Made by a program: the position numbers and the translations under genes. Source: Aporrectodea caliginosa (lineage: Eukaryota; Annelida; Clitellata; Crassiclitellata; Lumbricidae). Taken from it: a stretch of 64,000 bases of DNA. The stretch spans positions 4,278,576 to 4,342,575 of the forward strand of contig JACEVL010000130.1 of NCBI GenBank assembly GCA_020284085.1. Direction: 5' to 3'. The notes under the pieces are model-generated. The model was given only the letters and a program-made list of their open reading frames with translations. It ran no database searches and was not told the DNA's origin. Below are positions 1 to 9,960 of this stretch, piece after piece; within the stretch, counting starts at the first letter, position 1, and every line of letters starts with the position of its first letter.

Positions 1-94
1 TCACTAATATTCATTGTTTGACAGTATAATGCGGTCTTGAGAACTAATCAAACATTTTCGCTAAATGTTTACTGTTTCATTATGTTTACTCTGA

Positions 95-262
95 CACCTC
101 TGATCCTCTGGAAACCGGACTTGGACCTCCTTCGGACTACTCTCTCGGATAACCCTTTTGACTAGACGCAGCGCTCGTGAATAAGCTGGTGCCCTGCGCT
201 TGGCTTTCGAGTGGCGCTTTAGAAGTTTGGAGATTACGATTACGATTACGATTACGATTATG
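95..262 (+). mobile_element. LINE 3' terminal fragment with GATTAC tail
   Basis: The segment ends in a gtgccctgc...gtggcgctt stretch that also occurs near 26265-26310, where it closes a LINE fragment with a readable SKLDYCNS motif. The end here is a short (GATTAC)n tail at about 232-261, and tandem short-word tails of this type follow other LINE 3' ends in the window. No reading frame survives. The 5' limit is estimated. Confidence 0.4.
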
Positions 263-1114
263 TTTACGGCCACAAGATGTCGTTAAACATTGGATTCCAA
301 CAGAGCTATTTATTGCGGTACAGATGGCTCTGCTATTATTCATTATATAGCGACACCGTGTGGCTGCCATAGTCCTCGTATTGACCGCTTATGATGCAAA
401 GCAATCGGCGTGAAGAGATTCTACCATGTTTAACCAAATATCTTTAGGCATCGAAGGCCGTTGGCTTCGACAGGAAAATGTCATTGTACATTTAATGAGC
501 AAACAAATCATGAACTCTCGATTGTTGGAAATTGTGAAGCGTTTATATTGAAAGATCTGTAAGCATGACATTACATTAGTAACTTAGATCAAGTTAGATG
601 CTCTAAAACGACACTGTGCCGTAACAAAGAAGTGTCGCCCTCCTCCTTTTCCCGGGTTTGGCACTACCATAATACTTTCAGTCCGTCGACGTTGACCTTA
701 CCCTATAATTGACTAGGTGCTTTTTAGGGAAGTGCCAGCGCCCTTAATGACGTGTGAGTTTCTCCTTCATCGATGCCTAGGACTGGCACAATCAGAATGC
801 TCGCCGTGGCGGAATTGACCATTATTCTAGTTTCTCTGCGGATCATACAGAGTTGCTAAGAAGTTACTTTTAGTTATCTTAGGAAAGCCCGAGATTATCA
901 GATTAAACGAAAGAGAAAAAGTATATAGAGCCGTTTAATACCAATATAAAGGTGTCTAAAGAGATTGGATCATTAATACTAGTATTATAGTCAGCAAATA
1001 AGTATGGGCAAGTATATTCTTTATTAATCAAACAGTTTAACGGCATCTGATTGCATCAAAGGCCTATGACGTCGATATTCACAGATATTTATACATAATA
1101 TTCATGTTATGTAG
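263..1114. repeat. Module mosaic, copy of the long composite repeat
   Basis: Contains, in order, a left-facing TGTCGTTAAAC unit, the right-facing 'cttatgatgcaaagcaatcgg' area, a degenerate aaagatctgtaagcatgaca junction near 550, a module-C hairpin in reverse orientation at about 600-660 (acgacactgtg ... tcgccctcctcc), and a module-A end at about 945-957 (aaaggtgtctaaagag). The same order recurs near 15240-15830, 37640-38345, 44930-45480 and 57110-57960. No gene is seen. Confidence 0.6.
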
Positions 1115-1400
1115 TCCTCCTCTCCTCCACTGTGGTCTTAATGACTGTTATCAAGAGTGAATCTAATCTCTGGATATGACCAATCATTTTTCTCTCTCGC
1201 TACCTTATTCTACATGTAGCTATCATAGATCGCTCTTCTTCCCCAGCAACCCTTTCCAACACCTTCTCGTTTGGTATTACTTCCATTCAACAATTTTTCC
1301 ATCCTCCGTGAAATCCACATTCCAATCGTTCGATGTTCTCTGTTCTTATAATCAACGTTTCGGATCCATATAACCCCACGAGATTACGGAGATTACGATT
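1115..1400 (-). mobile_element. LINE C-terminal fragment (YGSETL type)
   Basis: Read on the minus strand from about 1385, the sequence gives YGSETLIIRTENIERLE, then a degraded W-K-MEKL-like stretch, NEKVLERV, GEEERSMIAT and MIGHIQRLDSLL. This is the order seen in the C-terminal tail of many non-LTR reverse transcriptases (YGSETW ... GHILR). Stops and frame changes show it is dead. Related fragments lie at 12975-13320 and 49868-50090, and a related C-terminal tail is at 18180-18434. Confidence 0.6.
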
Positions 1401-1817
1401 ACAGAATACACCATCTTCATGTGCATTTCATACCAGTTCCAAGCTCGCCCTTCTACTCTATCAAGGCCTTGGATCGGTAGTACCGGGCCCTAGCCTTGAT
1501 AATGTAGGAGGGAGACGCATATCATGTTTACTGTAACACATCGTTATTAGACAGTAACTAACTGATCGGTGTTTAGAGAAAAACATATAACAGTGAAAAC
1601 TGCTCAAAAACTATTTCCTGTCGATGTCAATGGCATTCGATACAAGAAGATGTCGTTAAACAATAGATAGAGCACATAATGTTAACCTGCTTAAACACCT
1701 TTAAATTCATGCCTAATGACATTACATATACTAATTTTCTTTCGCTCAGTTGGTGGATCTTGTGTAGGGCGGTAAAAATAAAATACTAAATTTTAAAAAA
1801 GTACTCGGTTTATTAAT
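1401..1817. repeat. Module mosaic (C and A modules)
   Basis: Holds a forward module-C relic at about 1440-1560 (cagttcc ... ggagggagacgcatatcatg), a stretch parallel to 51730-51960, and a module A at about 1685-1704 (aacacctttaaa). It matches 13330-13620 and 51750-52040 in order. No coding potential. Confidence 0.55.
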
Positions 1818-1892
1818 TAATTAATTCCTTCATTCATTCTGAGAATTTATATAGCGCCCCTTCGGCTATCTACTCAGAGGCGCTAGCCTATT
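1818..1892 (-). mobile_element. LINE 3' tail (CR1/L2-like), reverse
   Basis: Reverse complement reads ...cgcctctgagtag...gaaggggcgctatataaattc followed by GAATGAATG-type tail words. This is the same 3' end that follows coding LINE fragments at 17137-17649 and 53327-53925, so it is a heavily 5'-truncated insertion. Confidence 0.6.
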
Positions 1893-3010
1893 ATGATGTT
1901 AAACAATGCATCCTTATATTCCAGGTATGTTGAGACACCTTTAAATAGGTTTTAACCGATGCAATATATTCGACATTTTGTTCATTGTTTGATCAACTGA
2001 CATCGGTTTAGTAGTTTCAGTTTAACGACAATGTGTGATAATAAAGATCATTAGAGTAGGCCTAGCCTTCCTCCTTCATCCAGTTTTAGGACTGGCACTG
2101 CCTGGCACTATGGTACGGACGCAAGCAGAATTATGAGGAACAGTTAATATTTAAGATGAGCTGAATTAACGGTTCTATCCAACAACTCAACTCCGCCCCT
2201 GCTCTACTGATTTCCTAGACTCTGTTCTTCCGCTAGTGTCATGTTGCCTTTTACTGCATTTTCATCTTTTGTCTAATCTGGGTTCAAATTGCCAAGTGTG
2301 ACTGACATTTGATGAGGTTTTGGTTGATTAACTATAACACCCTTGACTACTAAGATATACTTCACATCTTTATAGACTGGAAATATATTATCAGATGAAT
2401 TCAGATTTTGAGTTCATACTTACAATCATTTTATTGAGCAGCATCATCAACAACATTATTATGATCATTCTGAAGATCATTCTCATGAGCATTCTTTTAA
2501 TCATTCGCATGTGTAACACTTTTATGATCAATCCTATTAGTAGCATCAACAACATCATTCTTATAACTAATGCCTTAATTTCAAAGACGTCAACTACATG
2601 GAACCCTTTGAAAGTTGGCAACCTCTTGGATCCAAGAGTTTAATGAAATATAATTATCTTAGGACATCAAATGAAATTGTTTAAATAGTTGCCACCGTTG
2701 AAACTGATACTTTCTTCAGCAATAAAGTAACCATTAAACGAAATGTTGAATATATTACGTAGTGTGTAACCTTTTTAAATTACATATCAATTTTACGCAA
2801 GTTGAATCAAACTAGCGTTCGAACGAAAATGTCGTTCATATATCATCGCTTGAGAGTTATTTAAAGGTGTTTAAGTGGATCGTAATATTATTATTAGTAT
2901 CCTGCTTTAAAAGACGTCTAATGAATCATAGGGCTGTTGACGTCGACCGTATCTTGCCATCTTATTTCGCAGCTCTGTTGAAGAGGGTGAGGTATTCCAC
3001 CATGACTAGC
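1893..3010. repeat. Module mosaic with low-complexity stretch
   Basis: Module A at about 1930 (gagacacctttaaatagg), a reversed module C at about 2025-2110, a low-complexity ATCATTCT-rich stretch at about 2390-2640 that is open on both strands, and a reversed module A at about 2861-2875. The open frames of the middle stretch have no recognisable domain and reflect AT-rich near-repeats. Confidence 0.5.
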
Positions 3011-3164
3011 GTTCATGCCTTTTTAGCGGGGGCCCCTGGAAACCGGTGACGCTTTGGGCGAAGGACTGCAGTTCACATTAGAGTGGGGAAGTGGGAAATG
3101 GGAAGCAACCTTCGATCCACTGGTCAGTCTTCGTATACATGTCTGTGTTACTGTGTAACAACTA

Positions 3165-3305
3165 AAGTTCTGCACTCTGCTAAGTGCTGTCAGATGACGT
3201 CGTTTTGCATACTGTTCCGTCGCCGCCTCTACAACCAGTCCATGGAGCCCTCTAGCGTCGACTTTTTCTCGGCATTGGCGGCACAAATACGGTTCACATA
3301 GTGAG
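3165..3305 (-). mobile_element. LINE C-terminal zinc-knuckle-like fragment
   Basis: Minus-strand translation gives MCRQCREKVDARGLHGLV followed by ATEQYAKRRHLTAL. A CxxC unit followed by DARGLHGL and a basic stretch is typical of a C-terminal region of certain non-LTR retrotransposon polyproteins (CPxC ... D.RGLHGLSC). The downstream end of what may be the same family is seen at 24780-24990. Too short to assign a clade. Confidence 0.45.
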
Positions 3306-3310
3306 CAGAA

Positions 3311-3338
3311 TGAAGTAAGTAAGTAAGTAAGTAAGTAT
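3311..3338. repeat. AGTA tetranucleotide microsatellite
   Basis: Five to six tandem copies of AAGT/AGTA directly before the repeat shared with 52820-52912. Confidence 0.85.
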
Positions 3339-3349
3339 ATCCTTTATTA

Positions 3350-3452
3350 TACCAATTGCTAACCGCATTTTGGTTTACAAGAGAATCACATTTATGTGTT
3401 GGGCTAACCTAACATGTCATAAAAGTTTTGGTGTGCTATCTATCCTCGGCAT
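3350..3452. repeat. Dispersed repeat shared with 52820-52912
   Basis: About 90 bp beginning cgcattttggtttacaagag and ending atctatcctcgg are nearly identical at 52820-52912, where they directly precede a LINE fragment. This copy lies next to an AGTA microsatellite. It may be the 3' region of a SINE or LINE; neither copy codes. Confidence 0.7.
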
Positions 3453-3670
3453 TAAACGCATGCGTAAATCATCCGCAATGAAGTGCTCATGAGGCTAGCA
3501 GGAGAGAAGAACAATATAATGAGAATGGGTGTTCTTGCTGAAACATATTGCAGAAATGCTACTCTTGCCGTGAAGGTAAAGGGAAGAGAGTGCACACCCC
3601 TTTTTGAAGCGTTAGCCACCATATATAAAAATCCATGGCAATGCCTACAATGCTTACCTGCTAACTATTT
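3453..3670 (+). other. Unassigned stretch with small open frame
   Basis: A 72-codon open frame at 3483-3701 covers most of this stretch, which is one of the few places I cannot match to other parts of the window. I see no domain, no splice-site context I would trust and no composition that separates it from chance. It is recorded as unassigned rather than as a gene. Confidence 0.15.
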
Positions 3671-3765
3671 TCGATTAAGAGCTGTAACTTGCCAAAAATA
3701 ACCTTTGTCGGCGGCGATGGCCAACGTTGTCATAAGCTACCGTTTAACCCTGGATCCTCCTTACC
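3671..3765 (+). repeat. Module D hairpin copy
   Basis: gagctgtaacttgccaaaa, then CGGCGG, a loop ending gttgtcataag, CTACCG and TTTAACC. Five copies of this about 75-bp module occur (also 7131-7203, 12681-12755, 61483-61565, and reversed at 15850-15912). Here the stem carries one mismatch. Confidence 0.65.
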
Positions 3766-5024
3766 TTTTATCTGAGTAACTGACCGTGCTCTAGCCGTGC
3801 CAGTCCGATGCCTGGATAAAGAATGAGGGTGACGAAAACGATCCTAATATCCAAAAGATGTTGAAAACTACTGCAGCTGCAGTCTGCCACTGCCAGTCTG
3901 ACGCCTAAACCTTGGACTACTACTACTACTTATCGCTACTTACTTTAAAAGGTGTTTAAGGTATTAACAGAGGTCATTATTGTGTCCATCTATAAACACA
4001 ATAATTCGTGACTGAACCTCCCTTAGGCACTTCTTTTTCTCCTCAGTCAAAGGAAAACAGCGTTTTGTGTGTTCAATAACTTATTCAGTTATTGTTTTGT
4101 TTACCTCATTAATATGCACGTAGCATGTCTTACCACATTTGCACTTGACATTTCAATCGTTTTCATTTCACTTAAAACCTTAAAAGTCACATTTCCTTGG
4201 CCTAACCTATCACATTATTATACAGAACCTCTCTTCTGCTTTTAGTTATAGGACGAATATTCCACATTAAAGAGGTGTGTAATTATATTGAACAGTCTCA
4301 CCTTTCCTGTTACATAATATAAAACCGTTAGCTGGGTAATTGCTGTTTAATAACACTGTGTCATAGCAGAGCTGCTAATCATCATTGTTATGATAGCGTC
4401 GTTAAACATCAACTAACCATAAGGAATATCCATAATTACCATCAAGGCATCGAAGGAAATATTCAAAAAATAATTGAAAGCTCCAGGAAGAAAATATGTT
4501 CATTATGATACCAGTCCCAAGCGCGCCCTTCTCCTTTATCCAAGCTTTGGATCGGTAAGTGCCAGTCCTAAGTTTCGATAATAAAGTAGGGAGACGCTTT
4601 CATATTTTTGTAATAACACAGCGTCACTAACTATCCCAGCGATGTTTAGAGACACTCTATAACACTAAGAACTGCTCAGAAACTGTTTCCTATCGACGTC
4701 AACGGTCTTTGATGCAATAATACGTCGTTAAACACTAAATGCAACTTATAATACCACTATGCTAAGACACCTTTAAATTGGTTCTGTATGAGGCTATATA
4801 TACCGATCTTTATTTCTTTTATTATTGTTCTCACGTGCCCGACTAAATGAGACTAAACTAATCGCTCCTAAGTAATCGGCGTAACTAACTATCATGTTAT
4901 TTTATTCTGTGTCTGTATGTCTCTCCGTACGTGTGTTTGGCTGTTTCCTCAGATAACGGTGTTAGTGTTGATGTGTGCAAGTGTGTGTGTAGCAGTGTGA
5001 GTATTAATATTCAGGGTGGCTATC
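3766..5024. repeat. Module mosaic before the mariner relic
   Basis: Includes reversed and forward C modules (about 3790-3900, 4360-4400, 4540-4630), a module-C stem GACGCT/AGCGTC at 4593-4625, a cgacgt/acgtcg hairpin at about 4694-4740, module A at about 4762 (aagacacctttaaattgg), and a GTGT-rich end at about 4900-5020. The part from about 4690 is paralogous to 59215-59545, and the GTGT-rich end matches 59440-59545. No gene. Confidence 0.55.
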
Positions 5025-5249
5025 TACACGGTGATTCAACTTGCAGCTAAAAGCCATAGGTATTTATAAGCTATTTTTAGCTCAACCAATCACGCTTCTG
5101 GAAAACCTCACCAATCACAGAATAGATCTTATATGTTCATTGGCTTTTTGAAATTTTGGAGAAGCAACTCTGTTCAAATTAATTCTTTAAACAGACTTAT
5201 ATAATTGTTTAATCAATGAACGATGCACAATAATAATAATAATAATAAT

Positions 5250-5419
5250 GGCAAGCATTTAGTATCGGGGTGCGTGTATTTTCTCCCGTCATTTAAGGCG
5301 TCGGTTATGGTAAGGTTACGCGTCGTGAGGGTCGGTTAGGGTCCGGGTTAGGGTTAGTGTCGTCTTTAAAAAACATCGTACCTTCCGCGCAGCATGCCAA
5401 AAGATACTAAATGTTTGCC
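5250..5419. mobile_element. Inner foldback with TTAGGG-like interior
   Basis: Arms ggcaagcatttagtatc (5250-5266) and gatactaaatgtttgcc (5403-5419) are inverted with one mismatch and interrupt an AAT tract. The interior at about 5308-5385 contains degenerate ggtcggttagggt words and gggttagggtt, and is similar to 54428-54510. Confidence 0.6.
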
Positions 5420-5568
5420 ATTAATAATAATAATACTAATAAACAATTCACAAGGACACAAATGACAGAAGACATAACTACTAACAGAACAGACAGCCTC
5501 AATACAGGCGCTAATAGCAGTGTGTGCCAGTGTGTTATCCAAACATGCCGCACCAGATGCGCTATAAT
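5420..5568 (-). mobile_element. SINE4 fragment inside the MITE
   Basis: The sequence from acaattcacaaggacac to the gccagtgtgttatcc region matches the reverse-orientation SINE at 10861-11100 and 21640-21812 (shared 'acagaacagacagcc', 'ggcgctaatagcag'). Its AAT tail lies to the left, as expected for a minus-strand insertion. The tRNA-like head is mostly lost. Confidence 0.7.
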
Positions 5569-5912
5569 TAGATCTATTCTGTGATTGGTGAGGTTTTCCT
5601 GAAGCGTGATTGGTTGAGCTAAAAATAGCTTATAAATACCTATGGCTTTTAGCTGCAAGTGGTGATTCATTAAAAAACGTTCCCCTACATAAGTTAGCAT
5701 AACTCATGTAGATGACCATCAATTTTATTGAAATTTCAGAACAATGACGATTGATGCTCTAGCCAAGTGCTACATAAATTGTTTCACATTCAAAGCCAAA
5801 ATGACGTAACGCGAATGACGAAACTAATGACGTCACGACTATCTCGACAAAATAGTGTTTACCGAATAAGATAAACATGCTATAACATTTCTAAGAAAGA
5901 ATAAAAATTACG

Positions 5913-6316
5913 GTGCAATATTACAGAGATGTTCTACTAAAACAGGGCCTTTTACCAAACATTCGTGACATTACCGATGAATATTTCATCTTCCAGCAGG
6001 ATAGCGCTCCTGCGCACAGAGCACGGGACACTGTTGCGTTACTGGAAACTGAAACACCTGATTTCATCCCGCCTACTTTGTGGCCACCCAACAGCCCTGA
6101 TTTAAATCCAGTGGACTATAAGATATGGAGTGTCATGCAAGAGAAGGTCTACAGATCTCGAATAATTATGCGATGTCAGTGAGTTGCGAAGTCGAATTGT
6201 GGAGGCATGGGACCAAAATGGATCAGCGCATCATTGATGAATCAGTCAAACAGTTGCGTACTCGTCTTCGCGCATGCGTAGCTTCCAAAGGGGGTCAATT
6301 TGAACATAAACTTTAA
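5913..6316 (+). pseudogene. Mariner-like transposase, C-terminal relic
   Basis: The first frame (5913-6182) reads YFIFQQDSAPAHRARDTV and later PPNSPDLNPVDYKIW. These are the second and third catalytic aspartate regions of a mariner-type DDD transposase, with 37 residues between the two aspartates, so the spacing fits DD37D relatives. A frameshift near 6170-6185 moves the remainder (MDQRIIDESVKQLRTRLRAC ... GGQFEH) to a second frame ending at 6316. The N-terminal helix-turn-helix and first catalytic aspartate are absent, so it cannot encode an active enzyme. Confidence 0.88.
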
Positions 6317-6437
6317 CTTTCCTAATGTTTAGAAATAACTCCTCTGTCTTCCTTTAAAATTTCTTTCACATAGCATGACATTTGACGGTGTTACAGTGAA
6401 ATATGCAGGGGAACGTTTTTTAATGAATCACCGTGTA

Positions 6438-7058
6438 AATAGAATAGTAAATCTTACCTGTAGGAAACAGTTTAAGTTGTATTTAAAATAGTAAATAGCT
6501 GTAGACTGTTGCAGATACCAAATGACTATTTAAAGACTATTTTAGTTATTATCGGTGTCAGTTGCAGGTGATTGCTTATAAATCAATTTTCTATCGGTTA
6601 ACAGTTAGGCCTACTGTAAGAAACTCGAACTGTATAAGCGATTCCTTCTCTTGGTATGAATTAATAAATGATCTCTCTACTGGTGCTATGGATGGAATTT
6701 AAATTTAATACACTAGTGGTCAATTATTTAATTTCGCATCAAATTATTTAAATGGTAATTGTAATAGTAATTGTAATTAACAACTTCTATTGCGCCGGTG
6801 TCTAATGCACAAGGCATCAACCGATGGCACACCAAAACTAAGCCGTAATCAGGTAAGCAACTAGTTGTATCCAATAGCGTTGGTAGCATGCAGAAAAAAT
6901 TAAATTGAATATCTTTAAGCAGCTTTAACACAGCAATTTATTTTACATAAATGATCCAATTGATAAATCTTTAAGAATGATGTTACGATCTGCTTAGACA
7001 CCTGCAAATGTGTTTATTACGATGCCTTATAATCCCGATTTCGTGTAATAATCTTGGG

Positions 7059-7059
<1 letters not shown>
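6438..7059. other. AT-rich stretch, no assignable feature
   Basis: About 600 bp of AT-rich sequence with a TAGGCCTAC word near 6605 and short ORFs only. I find no module A, B, C or D copy and no transposon end until the TA microsatellite. The first bases (aaatagaatagtaaat) are the right flank of the mariner. Confidence 0.4.

Positions 7060-7128
<69 letters not shown>
7060..7128. repeat. TA dinucleotide microsatellite
   Basis: About 34 uninterrupted AT repeats, immediately before a module D copy. Confidence 0.97.
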
Positions 7129-7130
<2 letters not shown>

Positions 7131-7132
<2 letters not shown>

Positions 7133-7203
7133 GCTGTAATATGCCAAAACTAATCTTTGTCGGCGGCAACGGCCTATGTTGTCATAAGCTGCCGTTAAAC
7201 TGT
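7131..7203 (+). repeat. Module D hairpin copy
   Basis: gagctgtaatatgccaaaac, then CGGCGG (7161-7166), a 22-nt loop ending tgttgtcataag, CTGCCG (7189-7194) and TTAAAC. The stem pairs over six positions, one of them G-T. Confidence 0.75.
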
Positions 7204-8487
7204 GAACACACATAATCTTTGGGTTGTAGGCTATCAGTCGCAAGCCTGAAATTGAAGACTACGCTAATCATCAATGTTACGACACAGCGTCGTTGAAGAG
7301 AAACTAAACACATTGATAGACTGATTTGAATCGTCACGGTACTTTATAAGATATGATCGAACTCCACTGCGCTGGCAGCCATAAAGATGTCGCTATTAAA
7401 CTATGTATACTACCATATACTATTGCGAATGATAACAATGTTACTGTTTCTTTTCCATTTCTAAGAATCATTTTGACGTTTTAACGACGAACTGCATTGG
7501 TTGCTGCGAGTGAACTCTCGTCATTGAAGTGTTGTATAGATTTTGACCGACGCTATTCACTTTGTACAATGCCATCCACACCCGGCGAGAATACCACGAG
7601 TTGCTTTGAAGGCAGATTAAGTAAATCTGTCATAGACGGTAGATCTGAGAGCACTGGCAGTCACAAGATGTCGTTACACAATGAATAATAACAATAGCTC
7701 ATGTAAAATATAACGCTTCAATTGCACACCCCTAAAACGCAATCATAATACGCTAGATATTAAAAATAGCACGGTGAAATGATCAAGCTGATACCCTGAT
7801 TAGGCCACAAAGTCATCTAGACGTTATTATAGTAAATCCTGCCACATCTGTGGAAAGCATAATTATGTTGATTTGAAGGCTCGATTAAAATGGACACTGC
7901 AGATGCAGTTCTTAATGCAACACTCTACGTAGACGCCTTTAAAAAGTTTTTTGCAATTTTATATAACTAGAAGTAAGAAAAAAATCTGTAATATAAGCAT
8001 TTAGAACATTGATTATCCAGTTAAACACTGAATACTAAAAACAAAGTTTCGATCTGTCGAAACACTTTTAAATAGGTCAAAATAACGTTTTTACTCAAAT
8101 TCTCAACTCCGCCACCACTCGTAGTGCCAGTCCAAAGCTTTAGAAAAAGTTGAGGGCGACGTCAGCGGCAAGATGTCGTCAAAAACTGGGACTGCAATAT
8201 AACATAATTACATCACATTACATTACGTTATATATGTCAGATGTATAACTTTTCGTCGTTAAATTGAGATCATTAGTGATATTGTAATTCTCTAGTTAGA
8301 CACCTTTAAGTGGTGTCTTTCGGACGATATAAGTTTCTCGTTTTCGCTTCTTTCTTCGTGTCAATTTTCCCCCTAATTTTCTCTGTGTTATCGATGCTAT
8401 ACAATTCGCATTTCCTACAATTACCAGATATTGGCGTATCAAAGCCAAAAATTCGGAGTGTAACGCTAATCATCTTTGTAACGACAA
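7204..8487. repeat. Module mosaic, family E copies 1 and 2 (start)
   Basis: Holds a module-C hairpin at about 7261-7292 (acgct ... agcgt), then the block 'ctttataagatatgatcgaac ... gacgctattcac' repeated at 8700-8895, 54290-54840 and 60680-60895. Further units are TGTCGTTA words near 7668, 8164 and 8255, module A at about 8054 and 8297, and a second module C starting near 8460. No coding signal. Confidence 0.55.
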
Positions 8488-8495
8488 ACTGTCGA

Positions 8496-8645
8496 CAGTG
8501 CCGGCGCCAGGATTTCAGGTTGGGGGCTAAAGCTCCAAAACCTTCGTTTTTGTCCTCTCCTCCCTGTGATTTGCAGTGATTTCCCACTTTGGGGGCTGAG
8601 CCGCAGTTAGGGGCTTAGCCCCCTAGCCCCATGGCGCCGCCCCTG
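8496..8645. mobile_element. hAT-like MITE with 8-bp target duplication
   Basis: The 150-bp GC-rich element starts cagtgccggcgccagg and ends tggcgccgcccctg, so the ends are imperfect inverted repeats of the CAGGGGCGGCGCCA type. The flanks are actgtcga (8488-8495) and actgtcgt (8646-8653), an 8-bp duplication with one difference. An 8-bp duplication and CAG...CTG ends are hAT hallmarks. It splits a module-C hairpin whose uninterrupted paralogue is at 7261-7292. Confidence 0.83.
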
Positions 8646-8653
8646 ACTGTCGT

Positions 8654-9420
8654 TGAACAGAAATTACACAATATTAATTTTGCTAGGATTATTTAAATCG
8701 TCATGGTACTTTATAAGATATGCTCGAACTCAACGGCTCTGGAAGCTGTCGTTATCAAACTAATAGTTCTACGATTACGAACCATAGCAATGTAACTGTT
8801 TCTTTTCCATTTTAAAGGAATCTGTGCAAAAGCAGGAGGTACGTTCACCTGTTCAGAGAGTCTTAAATAGATTTTGACAGACGCTATTCACCTGGAATAT
8901 TGTGAACGACACCCGAAGAGAGTAGCACCTGCCACATAATTATGTGGATCGCATACGCTGATTTATATACTACATTGGTATCGGTTTTTTGCAACTGTCT
9001 ACGTAGACGTCTTTAAAAAGTTTTTTATAATCTTATAAAACTGTGCAATTTGAAAAATATGTGTAAAGTTAGGAACGAGAACATTATACTACCAAGTTAA
9101 ACATTGAATACTAAGCTGTTATTAATGCTCCGATCTGTTGAGACACCTTTTAATGAGTTTAAACATCTGTCATATATTATATAATCGTACGTCATTTTCG
9201 TTCAATCGCTATTACGAACGCAGGCAGTAGAAGAGAGCAAGCAGTATAGTCATCTACACGCGATTAGATTCCAAAACGAAGAGATTCTAACAGGGTCAAC
9301 CAAATATCTTTAGGCATACTTAAATCATTCCACATGTTGAAGCTGCTCGTCAGCTGTTTGTTAGCAAACTGCTTGTCGTAATGAAGATTTTGTCACCATT
9401 AGCGACTATTCATTCATTCA
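8654..9420. repeat. Module mosaic, family E copy 2 (continued)
   Basis: Continues the family E block with gacgctattcacctgg near 8882, then a weak paralogue of 11920-12050 and 48740-48900 (ctctacgtagacgtctttaaaaa...), module A at about 9139 (gagacaccttttaatg), and a piece of the long composite repeat at about 9230-9400. Confidence 0.55.
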
Positions 9421-9423
9421 TTA

Positions 9424-9556
9424 GCATAACATAACATAACATAACATAACATAACATAACATAACATAACATAACATAACATAACATAACATAACATAAC
9501 ATAACATAACATAACATGACATAACATAACATAACATAACATAACATAACATAACA
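9424..9556. repeat. ATAAC pentanucleotide microsatellite
   Basis: About 26 tandem ATAAC units, one of them with an A-to-G change. The minus-strand CYVML reading frame across it is an artefact of the period. Confidence 0.97.
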
Positions 9557-9763
9557 AGGGTTTTAAGTGGTTCAGAAGACGTTTAGTCTGTGTTAGAACC
9601 ACTGCAATTAACCTGGAACACGATTAATAGCCCAATTTTCCTAGCTTCTTCTTAAAAGCTGTGATAGTGTCCACTGAGACAGTACTATCGTCGAAACTAT
9701 TCCAGAAATCTACAACTCTTGCACTGAAGAATTTCCTTGCACTGAATTCATTCCCTAATTTCG

Positions 9764-9960
9764 TAATTCATTCATTCATTCTTTCATTCTTTCATTCATG
9801 CATGCATTCATTCATTCATTCATTTATTCAAGTATTTATGCAGCACCCCTTCTAGGAAACTACTCAGAGGTGCTCCCGACTCCAGCACGGTCAAAAAGAA
9901 TAATTTTCAAGCGCTTGTAGAATGTATCAGAGAGTGACCTAGGGAACAGGAGGAGCTGCG
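9764..9960 (-). mobile_element. LINE 3' end with ATTC tail, reverse
   Basis: An ATTC-rich tract (about 9764-9833) precedes tatgcagcaccccttct...ctcagaggtgctcccgac. Reverse-complemented this is the gagcgcctctgagtag...gcgct 3' end of the CR1/L2-like LINE plus a GAAT tail. Beyond it the frame shows FxRAVVGS-like remains. Strongly 5'-truncated. Confidence 0.7.

Larger units (their letters stand above)
5039..5660. mobile_element. Foldback MITE with 9-bp target duplication
   Basis: Termini acttgcagct and agctgcaagt begin 90-bp inverted arms (5039-5128 and 5571-5660) that differ at one base. The element is flanked on both sides by the perfect 9-bp duplication ggtgattca (5030-5038, 5661-5669). Long near-perfect arms plus a 9-bp duplication resemble Mutator-like (MULE) non-autonomous elements; that assignment is inference. 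The interior holds a SINE fragment, AAT tracts and a smaller foldback. Confidence 0.88.
5027..6435 (+). mobile_element. Internally deleted mariner-like element, interrupted
   Basis: The ends are inverted: cacggtgattca at 5027 and tgaatcaccgtg ending at 6435, each bordered by a TA dinucleotide (5025-5026, 6436-6437) as expected for Tc1/mariner. The rest of the left terminal repeat (ggtgattcattaaaaaacg) resumes at 5661 because a 622-bp foldback element sits inside it. Without that insertion and its 9-bp duplication the element is 778 bp, far shorter than an autonomous mariner. Only the C-terminal third of the transposase remains. Confidence 0.88.

Noticed and set aside
2391..2643. Bidirectional open frames of 76 and 82 codons
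   Set aside because: Low-complexity ATCATT-rich sequence, open on both strands, no domain.
5308..5385. Telomere or telomere relic
   Set aside because: Only one or two perfect TTAGGG words, inside a foldback shared with 54.4 kb; not a tandem telomeric array.
7060..7128. YIYIYI-containing minus frame through 6983-7243
   Set aside because: The middle is a TA microsatellite and the flanks are module D and AT-rich DNA.
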